A DNA stretch of 64,000 nucleotides. Source: Collinsella aerofaciens. Its GTDB lineage: Bacteria; Actinomycetota; Coriobacteriia; Coriobacteriales; Coriobacteriaceae. The stretch's first letter is position 1; each line of letters begins with the position of its first letter. Under the pieces are notes generated by a model. It saw only the letters and a program-made list of their open reading frames with translations. It searched no databases and had not been told where the DNA came from. The stretch spans positions 1-64,000 of the forward strand of contig NZ_SPFY01000007.1 in the NCBI RefSeq assembly GCF_005844325.1, given 5' to 3'. Of this stretch, positions 1 to 7,606 are shown piece after piece. A program made the translations under genes and the position numbers.

Positions 1-3
1 TCA

Positions 4-25
4 GGGAGGCGGGGCTGTCCCTCCC
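4..25. terminator. GC-rich hairpin at the window edge
   Basis: GGGAGG pairs with CCTCCC around a short loop. No T-run follows on either strand. It precedes the IS110 remnant and may be the terminator of a gene outside the window. The bases between it and about position 58 show no convincing coding similarity. Confidence 0.3.
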
Positions 26-57
26 GGAATCGTCCAAATAGGTGTTGCCAATCCAGC

Positions 58-543
58 CCCATCCCCGCCTCGAGCGGCAAGACCGTGAGGCACAGGCTCA
101 ACAGGGGCGGCGACCGGCAGGCGAACAGCGCGCTGCACGAGATCGCGAGGCAGAGGGTCATGCGCGACCCCGAGACCGCCGAGTACGCCGAGAGGGCCAG
201 GGGGCGGGGAAAGAGCGACAGGGAGGTCATGAGGTGCCTCAAGCGCTACGTGGCCAGGGAGGCGTACCGGGCGCTGATGCGCCCGCACGAGATCAGGAGG
301 CCCGAGGACGCCTCGGAGCTCGTGGCGGCCAGGCGCGCGGCGAAGGTCAGCCAGGTGAGGGCGGCGTCCATACTGGGCACCAGCGAGAAGTACATCTCGA
401 TGCTGGAGAGGGGCCAAAGGGAGCTCAAGCCCATAAGGAGGGCCTACGAGGCATGGGTCGAGGCCGGACTTCCGCTCGATTGGGACAGGCAAGCCTTCGA
501 GGCCGAGCGCAAAATGGATTCTAAAAAACACCTTGCCAAATAG
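58..543 (+). pseudogene. IS110-type transposase, C-terminal remnant with added HTH domain
   Basis: The reading frame begins with the PIPASSGKT then RHRLNRGGDRQAN segment typical of the C-terminal Transposase_20 (IS116/IS110/IS902) domain, followed by a basic helix ending KRYVAREAYRAL. The N-terminal DEDD catalytic domain expected in a protein of about 400 residues is absent: bases 1-57 do not continue the similarity, so the element is truncated by decay or by a contig break. After the transposase domain, about 85 residues continue in frame and contain a helix-turn-helix of XRE flavour (around KVSQVRAASILGTSEKYISM), which is unusual for the family as I know it. The earliest listed start is a GTG at 85, but the similarity is already present before it. 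Probably non-functional. Confidence 0.72.
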
Positions 544-553
544 GAGCGCCACA

Positions 554-595
554 CATGGTCGAGGACGTTCTGAAAACTAAGCCCGGCCCCGCCGG
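554..595. repeat. Half of a nested-palindrome repeat (family 1)
   Basis: The stretch ATGGTCGAGGACG and the following AACTAAGCCCGGCC match the 3' half of the family 1 palindromes at 16866 and 36750 (ATG.CCGAGGACG, then a locus-specific arm containing AACTAAGCCC). The matching 5' half is missing. The IS110 remnant ends 11 bases upstream, so the insertion sequence appears to sit inside the palindrome. Confidence 0.5.
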
Positions 596-605
596 ACAGG
601 CCACA

Positions 606-1631
606 CTACTCGCAGAGCAGCTTAGCGATCTGGACGGCGTTGGTCGCCGCGCCCTTACGGATTTGGTCGCCGCAGCACCAGAAGGTAATACCGCGCGTGG
701 CCTCGGGGTTCGAGATGTCGCGACGCACGCGACCGACCCAGATCAGGTCCTGGTCGGACGTATCCATCGGCATGGGGAAGCGATCGTGCGCATCCTCGGC
801 GCTCATATCGTCAACCAGCTTCACGCCCGGAGCGGCAGCCAGCGCAGCACGGGCCTCTTCCACCGTGATGTCGCGCTCAAACTCGAGCGTAATGCTCTCG
901 GAGTGCGAACGCAGCACAGGGACGCGCACGCAGGTGCAGTTCACGCGCAGCTCGGGCAGATGCATGATCTTACGGCCCTCGTTCTGCAGTTTCATCTCCT
1001 CGGAGGTAAAGCCCTCCTCCTTGACGCCGCCAATCTGCGGAATCAGGTTGCTCGCCAGCTGGGCGGCAAACGCGCGCGGCTCGGGAATCTCCTCGCCACG
1101 GCCCAGGGCGGCCAGCTGAGCCTCGAGCTCGGCCATACCGGGCGCGCCAGCGCCCGAAGCTGCCTGATACGTGGACACGATCATACGCTTCACGCCGGCA
1201 AGCTGGTGCAGCGGCCAGGTGGGAACCAGGCCGATAATGGTCGCGCAGTTGGGGTTGGCGATAAGGCCGTGATGCCATTTGATATCGTCGGCATTGATCT
1301 CGGGCACGACCAGCGGCACCTCGGGATCCATGCGGAAGGCGTGGCTGTTGTCGACCACGACGGCTCCGCGCTTGACGGCCTCGGGCAGCAGCTCCTTAGC
1401 GATATCGTCGCCGGCAGCGCCGAGCACGATGTCGCAGCCCTCAAAGGCCTCGGGGCAAGCCTCTTCGATCACGATTTGCTCGCCGCGGAACTCAACGGTC
1501 TTGCCCGCGGAGCGTGCGCTTGCCAACAGCTTGAGCTTGCCGACCGGGAACTCCTGCTCGTTGAGGCACTCGAGCATCTGGGTGCCCACGGCTCCCGTCG
1601 CGCCCAAAATAGCAACCGTGTACTGTTTCAT
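606..1631 (-). CDS. asd: Aspartate-semialdehyde dehydrogenase
   Basis: NADPH-dependent reduction of aspartyl-4-phosphate to aspartate-4-semialdehyde, the branch point to threonine, methionine, lysine and diaminopimelate. The 341-residue protein begins MKQYTVAILGATGAVG (Rossmann GATGAVG loop), has the nucleophilic cysteine in NPNCAT (about residue 129) and the active-site histidine region RVPVLRSHSES. The start at 1631 was chosen because an AAAGGGGGAAGC ribosome site directly precedes ATG; the longer frame to 1778 has no such site and would add 49 residues without family similarity. It lies downstream of lysC on the same strand, separated by 173 bases with a GC hairpin, so it may be partly uncoupled from lysC. 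Confidence 0.95.
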   Translation of the reverse strand: MKQYTVAILGATGAVGTQMLECLNEQEFPVGKLKLLASARSAGKTVEFRGEQIVIEEACPEAFEGCDIVLGAAGDDIAKELLPEAVKRGAVVVDNSHAFRMDPEVPLVVPEINADDIKWHHGLIANPNCATIIGLVPTWPLHQLAGVKRMIVSTYQAASGAGAPGMAELEAQLAALGRGEEIPEPRAFAAQLASNLIPQIGGVKEEGFTSEEMKLQNEGRKIMHLPELRVNCTCVRVPVLRSHSESITLEFERDITVEEARAALAAAPGVKLVDDMSAEDAHDRFPMPMDTSDQDLIWVGRVRRDISNPEATRGITFWCCGDQIRKGAATNAVQIAKLLCE

Positions 1632-1705
1632 GCTTCCCCCTTTAAAGGTTGTGGCTTTTGCCCGCACGCCGAGCAGGCCGATTATTGTTGCCAGTTTATA
1701 CAAGA

Positions 1706-1732
1706 ACGGGGCGGGCACGAAACCCGCCCCGT
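1706..1732 (-). terminator. Hairpin between lysC and asd
   Basis: ACGGGGCGGG pairs perfectly with CCCGCCCCGT around a 7-base loop. Read on the minus strand it is followed by TCTTGT and a TATAAA box, compatible with a terminator for lysC followed by a separate asd promoter. A second, weaker stem (TAGATTTT with AAAATCTA) lies at about 1760-1790, just after lysC. Confidence 0.5.
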
Positions 1733-1804
1733 CGAAACGAAACCGAAACGAAACGCCCCGCCGTAGATTTTGAGGCAACTCCCAAAAATCTAGCGAGATA
1801 GCAG

Positions 1805-3193
1805 CTACTTGTGGAGCGCAGCCAGAGCGGGATCGACCGGCGCGGAAGCCTCCAGGTCGGAGACCTTCACAATGCCGTTCTCATCGGAGAAGGCACGGTA
1901 AATGGTCCGAATCGCTAGGTCGAAGTCCTTCTCCTCGACACCGATGATGATGTTGATCTCGTCGCAGCTCTGCGAAATCATACGCACGCTCACGCCGGCC
2001 TGGCCAAGCATGCCAAACAGATGGCCCGAGATACCTGCGCGGCCGCGCAGGTTACGACCGACGGTAGCGATAAGCGCCAGACCCTCAACGACCTCGATCT
2101 CGAGCGGCTCGACCTCCTGCTGGATGTCGCCCACAAGCGAGTACAGCGAATCGTGCACATCCTGCTCCTGCACCACGGCGCCAAAGCGGTCGACGCCGGT
2201 GGGCATATGCTCGACGGAAACGTCATAGCGCTCGAAGACCGAAAGCGCACGGCGCATAAAGCCAACGCGGGGCTTGGTGCGGTCGCGGGCCACGTTGATG
2301 GCGACAAAACCGCGCTTGCCGGTCACGCCGGTAATGATGGGCTCTGCCTCGCCCTCGTCAGCCGTCTCGCTAATGATGGTGCCGGGGTCCTGTGGCGCAT
2401 TGGTGTTCTTGATGACCAGCGGAATGCCGGCCTCGCGCACGGGGAACACGGCCTCCTCGTGCAGGACACTCGCACCCATGTACGAAAGCTCGCGCAGCTC
2501 CTCGTAGGTAACGCGGGCGATGGGCTGAGCCTCGGGAACAATACGCGGATCGGCAGAATAGAAGCCCGAGACGTCGGTCCAGTTCTCATACAGATCGGCG
2601 CCCAGGCACTTAGCCAAGATCGAGCCCGAGATATCGCCGCCGCCACGATCGAGCAGCTTGATCTGGCCCTCACGCGTCGCGCCGTAGAAACCGGGCATAA
2701 CAAAGCCGCCCTGCTGACCGTACTCCTGCACCAACTCGGAGGTACGATTCATGCTGAGCGTACCGTCGTGATGGAACGCCACAACCGTCGCGGCGTCCAG
2801 GAACGGTAAGCCCAGGTACTCGGCCATCAGGCGGGCGGTAAAGTACTCGCCACGGCTCACAAGCTCCTCGGTGGAGTAGCCGCCCGAGCGGGCGCGCTCG
2901 GCAAAGGCCGCGAACTCCTCACGGATGGGATAGGTGAGCTCCAGCTCGTCGGCAATATCAAAGTAGCGCTGGCCGATGTCCTCGAGCAGCTCCTCGCACG
3001 ACACGTGGTACTTAACGTGCGCGTTAACCAGGTAGAGCAGGTCGGTCACCTTGGTGTCGCCCTTAAAGCGGCGACCGCAGGCGGAAACCACCACAAAACG
3101 GCGAGCCGGGTCGGCATCGACGATGGCCTTGATCTTCTTAAAGTGTTCGGCGTCGGCGACCGACGAGCCGCCAAACTTGGCAATCTTAATCAT
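1805..3193 (-). CDS. lysC: Aspartate kinase
   Basis: Phosphorylates aspartate, the first step of the aspartate amino-acid family. The 462-residue protein starts IKIAKFGGSSVADA, the classic KFGGSS kinase motif, continues with a nucleotide-binding amino-acid-kinase domain to about residue 300, and ends with two ACT-type regulatory segments (around VGFMRRALSVFERYDVSVEHM and ALIATVGRNLRGRAGISGHLF). It is a monofunctional aspartokinase without a fused homoserine dehydrogenase. Feedback control by an aspartate-family amino acid is expected from the ACT pair, but the ligand cannot be read from sequence. Divergent from thrC, sharing a promoter region of about 100 bases. A hom gene is not in the window. 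Confidence 0.95.
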   Translation of the reverse strand: MIKIAKFGGSSVADAEHFKKIKAIVDADPARRFVVVSACGRRFKGDTKVTDLLYLVNAHVKYHVSCEELLEDIGQRYFDIADELELTYPIREEFAAFAERARSGGYSTEELVSRGEYFTARLMAEYLGLPFLDAATVVAFHHDGTLSMNRTSELVQEYGQQGGFVMPGFYGATREGQIKLLDRGGGDISGSILAKCLGADLYENWTDVSGFYSADPRIVPEAQPIARVTYEELRELSYMGASVLHEEAVFPVREAGIPLVIKNTNAPQDPGTIISETADEGEAEPIITGVTGKRGFVAINVARDRTKPRVGFMRRALSVFERYDVSVEHMPTGVDRFGAVVQEQDVHDSLYSLVGDIQQEVEPLEIEVVEGLALIATVGRNLRGRAGISGHLFGMLGQAGVSVRMISQSCDEINIIIGVEEKDFDLAIRTIYRAFSDENGIVKVSDLEASAPVDPALAALHK

Positions 3194-3297
3194 GGGCTGG
3201 AGGTTACCTTTCTAAAAAGCCTCTGCGAACCTATTTTGCGCGCTCTGATACCATGGTTTCACCGATTGGGACCAAGGCATCCGAGGAGCAGTGTTAT

Positions 3298-4815
3298 ATG
3301 GGAACTTATCATAGTACACGAGGACGCACTTTATCGTGCTCAAGTAAGGTGGCAATCCGCACCGGCATCGCTCCCGACGGGGGTCTGTTTGTCTCGGACG
3401 AGCTCGGCACCCAGCAGGTCGATATCAGCTCGCTTGCAGATAAATCGTACTTTGAAATCGCTCAAGATGTGTTGGGAGTGTTACTGAATGATTACACGAC
3501 CGAAGAAATTTCGGCGTGTGTCGACGAGGCATACCGCGGCACGTTCGCGAGTGAAGAGGTTACGCCGCTCGTCAAACTCGACGCTGCGCCGGGCGCTGAC
3601 GCCCCTCAGACCTATGTGATGGAGCTCTTTGGCGGCCCCACGAGCGCCTTTAAGGACGTCGCCCTGCAGATGCTCCCCCGCTTGATGGCCCGCACTTCCG
3701 CCAAGGACGGCGGCGCCGAGCGCATCATGATCGTCACCGCCACGTCGGGCGACACCGGCAAGGCCGCACTTGCCGGTTTTGCCGACGCCCCGGGCACGGG
3801 CATCACCGTCTTTTATCCCGAGGGCAAGGTCAGCCGCGTGCAGAATCTGCAGATGTCCACGCAGGAGGGCGGCAACGTCGCCGTCTGCGGCATCCGCGGC
3901 AACTTCGACGACGCCCAGAGCGCCGTCAAGCGCATCTTTGCCGATAAGGAGCTGGCCGAGCGCCTTGAAGCCGCCGGCACGGTGCTTTCGAGCGCCAACT
4001 CCATCAACGTCGGGCGCCTGGTGCCGCAGGTCGTCTACTACTTTGCCGCCTATGCGCAGCTGCTGCGCGCCGGTGCCATCGAGGCCGGCAATGCCGTGGA
4101 GTTCTGCGTGCCGACCGGCAACTTTGGCGATATCCTGGCCGGCTACTACGCCAAGCGCATGGGTCTGCCCGTTGCCAAGCTCATCGTCGCGAGCGACAAG
4201 AACAACGTTCTGGCTGACTTCCTGACCACCGGCGTCTACGACCGCAACCGTCCGTTCTTCACGACCATCTCGCCGTCGATGGACATCCTCATCAGCTCCA
4301 ACCTGGAGCGCATGCTGTACTTCCTGTCCGATGGCGACTGCGAGCTCGTTGCCGGCCTTATGGAGCAGCTGGCACAGACTGGTCGCTATGAGGTTCCCGC
4401 CGACCTGCTGGCAAAGATTCAGAGCGTGTTTGGCTGCGGCTGGGCCAGCGAGGACGAGGTCCGCGCCGCCATCAAGAGCTGCTGGGACGCCAACGGCTAC
4501 GTGATCGACCCGCACACCGCCTGCGGCTATCACGTCTTTGAGCAGGTCGCCCCCGCCGAGGGCGCTAAGGCCCGCGTGCTGCTTTCGACCGCCAGCCCCT
4601 ACAAGTTCCCACGCGCCTGCTGCGACGCCCTGGGCCTCGACGTTCCCGAGGATGATTTTGAGGCCATGCGTGTACTCGAGCAGGCCACCAACACGGTCGC
4701 CCCGACCCAGCTCGCCGAGCTCGAGTCCAAACCCGTCCGCTTCGAAGACGTCTGCGACGTAGCCGACATGGCCAACTACGTAGAGTCTGCAGCAAAAAAG
4801 ATGGCTACCAACTAA
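3298..4815 (+). CDS. thrC: Threonine synthase
   Basis: PLP enzyme converting O-phosphohomoserine to threonine. The 505-residue protein has the N-terminal YHSTRG signature, the PLP lysine in GGPTSAFKDVALQ (about K119), and TATSGDTGKAAL for phosphate binding. Length and motifs fit the long (yeast/E. coli-like) class. The start at 3298 follows a GAGGAG site; the upstream in-frame ATG at 3253 lacks one and adds 15 residues with no similarity. thrB follows on the same strand, separated by a terminator and a palindromic repeat, so the two may be separate transcripts. Confidence 0.95.
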   Translation: MGTYHSTRGRTLSCSSKVAIRTGIAPDGGLFVSDELGTQQVDISSLADKSYFEIAQDVLGVLLNDYTTEEISACVDEAYRGTFASEEVTPLVKLDAAPGADAPQTYVMELFGGPTSAFKDVALQMLPRLMARTSAKDGGAERIMIVTATSGDTGKAALAGFADAPGTGITVFYPEGKVSRVQNLQMSTQEGGNVAVCGIRGNFDDAQSAVKRIFADKELAERLEAAGTVLSSANSINVGRLVPQVVYYFAAYAQLLRAGAIEAGNAVEFCVPTGNFGDILAGYYAKRMGLPVAKLIVASDKNNVLADFLTTGVYDRNRPFFTTISPSMDILISSNLERMLYFLSDGDCELVAGLMEQLAQTGRYEVPADLLAKIQSVFGCGWASEDEVRAAIKSCWDANGYVIDPHTACGYHVFEQVAPAEGAKARVLLSTASPYKFPRACCDALGLDVPEDDFEAMRVLEQATNTVAPTQLAELESKPVRFEDVCDVADMANYVESAAKKMATN

Positions 4816-4826
4816 ACCCCATATAA

Positions 4827-4858
4827 GGCGCCGGCGAAAGCCGGCGCACCTTCTTTTA
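4827..4858 (+). terminator. Rho-independent terminator of thrC
   Basis: GGCGCCGGC, loop GAAA, GCCGGCGC, followed by CCTTCTTTT, 11 bases after the thrC stop. Confidence 0.85.
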
Positions 4859-4893
4859 TCAGATACCTACCGGGATGATGACGAACGTGCATA

Positions 4894-5005
4894 GCGTGCC
4901 TGGCTGTTTAGTTCGTCGCGAGTTCCGCACGCAAAGGAAAGCACTTAATGTGCTTTCCGTCTTGCGCAGGACTGCCCGAGCAGCGAACTAAACAGCCAGG
5001 CACGC
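4894..5005. repeat. Nested palindrome, family 1, between thrC and thrB
   Basis: Outer arms GCGTGCCTGGCTG and CAGCCAGGCACGC are part of a 22-base perfect inverted repeat. An internal stem GGAAAGCAC/GTGCTTTCC has loop TTAAT. Between the stems lie CCGCA on the left and a shortened CCGAG box on the right, the family's conserved parts. The thrB ribosome site (AGGAGG) begins 2 bases beyond the right arm, so folding could affect thrB translation. Confidence 0.8.
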
Positions 5006-5018
5006 CAGGAGGACTCAC

Positions 5019-5900
5019 ATGATCAAGATCACCGTCCCAGCAACAAGCGCCAACTTGGGCATTGGCTACGATACCCTCGGCATGGCCGTCAGCCTCTACT
5101 CGCACTTTACCTTTGAGCGCGCCGACAAGCTCACCATCACGGGCTGCCCCGAAGAGTTCCAAAACGAGAATAACCTGGTCTATGTAAGCTTTGTCGATGC
5201 TCTGGCCGCCTGGGGCGAGCCGGCTTTTCCCGTTGCCATCGACATCCAGACCGACGTGCCCGTCGCCCGCGGCCTGGGCTCCAGCTCCACCTGCGTCGTC
5301 GCCGGCATTATGGCCGCCGCCGCACTGACAGGCCACACCGTCGACCGCGCCGAGCTGGTTCGCATCGCCACCGAGGTCGAGGGCCATCCCGATAACGTCG
5401 CCCCCGCTATCCTGGGCGGCGCCGTCTGCTCCTTTACGCCGACCGATTCGCTCCCCCAGTGCCTGCGCTACGAGGTGAGCGATCGCCTGCGTTTTATTAC
5501 CGTGATTCCGCCCTACGAGGTACACACGAGCGAGGCGCGCAAGGTCGTGCCGCAGGAGATTCCGCTCTCCACCGCCGTGTGGCAGATGGGCCGCATCGCC
5601 GGTATGACGCGCGGCTTGGAGACCGGTGACCTCAACCTGATTGCCGCCGCCAATGACGACCGCATTCAGGAGCCCTATCGTCGCCGCCTGATTCCCGACT
5701 ACAACGCCGTGCGCGACACCTGCCTTAACGGCGGCGCTAAGACCATCTGGATTAGCGGCTCGGGCTCGACCCTCATGGCTGTGACCGACGACACCATCGT
5801 GGCAAAGTTCCTGCAGGTCAAGCTGCGCGAGCAGTTCCCTAAGTGTGATACGCATATTCTGACGTGCGACACGGAAGGCGCTCAAATCGAGTACCTGTAG
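5019..5900 (+). CDS. thrB: Homoserine kinase
   Basis: ATP-dependent phosphorylation of homoserine, the substrate-producing step for ThrC. The 293-residue GHMP-family protein has the N-terminal VPATSANLGIGYDTLG, the ATP loop PVARGLGSSSTCVVAG (GLGSSS at about 85-90) and the C-terminal GSGSTLMAV segment. Start ATG at 5019 is preceded by AGGAGG. Its stop codon TAG lies inside the outer arm of the palindrome that begins at 5895. Confidence 0.95.
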   Translation: MIKITVPATSANLGIGYDTLGMAVSLYSHFTFERADKLTITGCPEEFQNENNLVYVSFVDALAAWGEPAFPVAIDIQTDVPVARGLGSSSTCVVAGIMAAAALTGHTVDRAELVRIATEVEGHPDNVAPAILGGAVCSFTPTDSLPQCLRYEVSDRLRFITVIPPYEVHTSEARKVVPQEIPLSTAVWQMGRIAGMTRGLETGDLNLIAAANDDRIQEPYRRRLIPDYNAVRDTCLNGGAKTIWISGSGSTLMAVTDDTIVAKFLQVKLREQFPKCDTHILTCDTEGAQIEYL

Positions 5901-6079
5901 ACATCGCCGATCGGTCTGTCCGGGCCACCCAGGGGCATCCCCTTAAAAACGTCCTCGCACTTGAGGCCCACTTATCCTGCTCCTTCGGAGCTGCGGATAA
6001 GCGGGCCTCGTGCTGCGGAATGTTTTTAAGGGGATGCCCCTGGGTGGCCCTATGGCAACGTAGCTAGCGATGTCTACAG
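5895..6079. repeat. Long nested palindrome, family 1, between convergent thrB and ysxC
   Basis: A 13-base outer arm CTGTAGACATCGC (containing the thrB stop) pairs with GCGATGTCTACAG at 6067-6079. The middle arm GGGCCACCCAGGGG and onward through CCTTAAAAAC (5922-5950) pairs perfectly with 6022-6050. An inner stem pairs GCTTATCC-type arms around GCTCC/GGAGC. Read on the minus strand it carries CCGCA on the left and CGAGGACG on the right. It probably also serves as a bidirectional terminator. Confidence 0.85.
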
Positions 6080-6158
6080 GGACCCACGCTTTGAAGGGGC
6101 GCCAGGCTGAAATCATGGCCTTTTATTGATAGGGGCTCTTGCTAGGCTGGGGCACTTA

Positions 6159-6749
6159 TTAGAGGCAGGCTTCGGCGATGCGGCGCTTGAGTTCGTCGAT
6201 GCCGGTACCGGTCTGGGAGCTTGTGATGATCACGTTCTCGGCCGGGACGTTGAGCTGCTTTTTGATGGCTGCTGCTTGGCGGGCCTGCTGGGTGCGGCTG
6301 AGTTTGTCGGCCTTGGTGAGGCAGACGATAAAGTTGAACTCGTTGCCCTGTAGGTAGTCGATCATGTCGTGGTCGAGCTTGCTGGGGTCGTGACGAATGT
6401 CCACCAACGAGACGACCAAGTTAAAGCTGCGCTCGGAGTCGAAAAAGTCGCCGATAAGCTCGGCCCAGCGGTCGCGCTCGGCCTTGGAGCGACGGGCGAA
6501 ACCGTAACCCGGCAGGTCCACGAAATGCACGTCATCGGCCTCAAAGAAGTTGATGTTGCTCGTCTTGCCCGGCGTACTGGAAACCTTGACCAGGTTCTTG
6601 CGGCCAAAGAGCTTGTTCATGATGGACGACTTGCCCACGTTGGAGCGGCCGACAAAGCTCACCTCGGGGCAGGTGGACTCGGGGATCTGCGAAACCTTGC
6701 CGTAGCTGGCGACGAACTTGGCAAGCTGATAGTTAATGGAATCGGCCAT
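6159..6749 (-). CDS. ysxC: Ribosome biogenesis GTP-binding protein
   Basis: TrmE-Era-EngA-type GTPase (EngB/YsxC/YihA) needed for large-subunit assembly. All G motifs are visible: GRSNVGKSS (G1, about residues 34-42), STPGKT (G2), DLPGYGFA (G3), TKADK (G4) and TSSQTG (G5). ATG at 6749 was chosen because AAGGAG lies 5 bases upstream; an in-frame GTG two codons earlier is too close to that site. 196 residues, the usual length. mtnN lies 39 bases upstream on the same strand. Confidence 0.93.
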   Translation of the reverse strand: MADSINYQLAKFVASYGKVSQIPESTCPEVSFVGRSNVGKSSIMNKLFGRKNLVKVSSTPGKTSNINFFEADDVHFVDLPGYGFARRSKAERDRWAELIGDFFDSERSFNLVVSLVDIRHDPSKLDHDMIDYLQGNEFNFIVCLTKADKLSRTQQARQAAAIKKQLNVPAENVIITSSQTGTGIDELKRRIAEACL

Positions 6750-6787
6750 GGACACTCCTTGGTCGTAGGTTCTTACAAATAGACGCG

Positions 6788-7528
6788 CTATTGCGCAGCG
6801 GCAATGCGGCGGACGATATCGAGCGTGATGTCACTTGCGACACGCGCGTACTCGAACAGATCGAACTCGCGCTCGCAAATTGCATCGTACGCCTCGTCAC
6901 AATTATCGCTGATAGCGCGCAACACCAGGCAATCGACACCATTTTTGGTTGCGACATGGGCAATTGCCGCGCCCTCCATGCCGACACAATCGGCATGCGT
7001 CGCCTCGATAGCGTCGTTGCGCATGGTGGCGCCCGTCACAAAGCGGTTACCCGTGGCAATCGTGCCGACCAGGAACTGCTTGGTGCCCTCATTCGAAGCG
7101 ACTGCATTTGTCGAAGCGTCAACAAACCCACGCTCAGCAAGCACTTCGGCGGCAATATCGACCAGCGCGGGCGTCGAGCCAAACTCCTCGAGCCCCGGTG
7201 CGGACTCGGCGATAAGCGCGGTATCGGTATCCAGATAGCGCAGGCGTTTGCCAATGACCACGTCGTCGATATGGAGCTTGGGGTTCAAACCGCCCGCAAT
7301 GCCCGAAAACACAACAGCCTGCGGAGCATACTTGCTAATGAGGTGCTGTGTTGCAGCGGCGGCGTTCACCGTGCCCATGCCCGCCGTTGTGGCGACAACT
7401 GTCAGGCCGTCGAGCTCACCGCTCACAACGGTCAAGCCTGCCTCCCGTGCCTCGCAAACGTCGCTCAGCTCTTCCTTAATCTGCATGATCTCTTTTTCGA
7501 GCGCACCGATAATCGCAATGGTAGCCAT
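6788..7528 (-). CDS. mtnN: 5'-methylthioadenosine / S-adenosylhomocysteine nucleosidase
   Basis: Hydrolyses MTA and SAH to adenine plus the thioribose or ribosyl-homocysteine, detoxifying SAM by-products (including 5'-deoxyadenosine in some homologues, relevant where radical SAM enzymes such as PflA work). The 246-residue protein shows IIGALEKEI at the N-terminus, SGIAGGLNP, the substrate-binding GMEGAAIAHV and the LRAISDNCDE segment with the catalytic aspartate. ATG at 7528 was preferred to an upstream in-frame TTG at 7540; a purine-rich GGGGAA precedes it. Confidence 0.92.
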   Translation of the reverse strand: MATIAIIGALEKEIMQIKEELSDVCEAREAGLTVVSGELDGLTVVATTAGMGTVNAAAATQHLISKYAPQAVVFSGIAGGLNPKLHIDDVVIGKRLRYLDTDTALIAESAPGLEEFGSTPALVDIAAEVLAERGFVDASTNAVASNEGTKQFLVGTIATGNRFVTGATMRNDAIEATHADCVGMEGAAIAHVATKNGVDCLVLRAISDNCDEAYDAICEREFDLFEYARVASDITLDIVRRIAAAQ

Positions 7529-7606
7529 GCCATTCCCCAAACCTATTCGAAATTCTCAACCACGGTATGGTACCAGCATTTTGTTTGACCTCGTCAAACG
7601 AACACG

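Noticed and set aside
42-524. Plus-strand 160-codon frame overlapping the transposase remnant
   Set aside because: Arg/Gly/Gln-rich alternative frame of the IS110 sequence; the transposase motifs are in the other frame.
555-1766. A 403-codon open frame on the plus strand opposite asd
   Set aside because: It is the complement of asd, has a biased composition typical of antisense frames in high-GC DNA, and matches no family I recognise.
1632-1804. Lysine riboswitch between lysC and asd
   Set aside because: Only simple hairpins are visible, and the lysC leader (3194-3297) is too short for the known lysine riboswitch. No conserved core was recognised.
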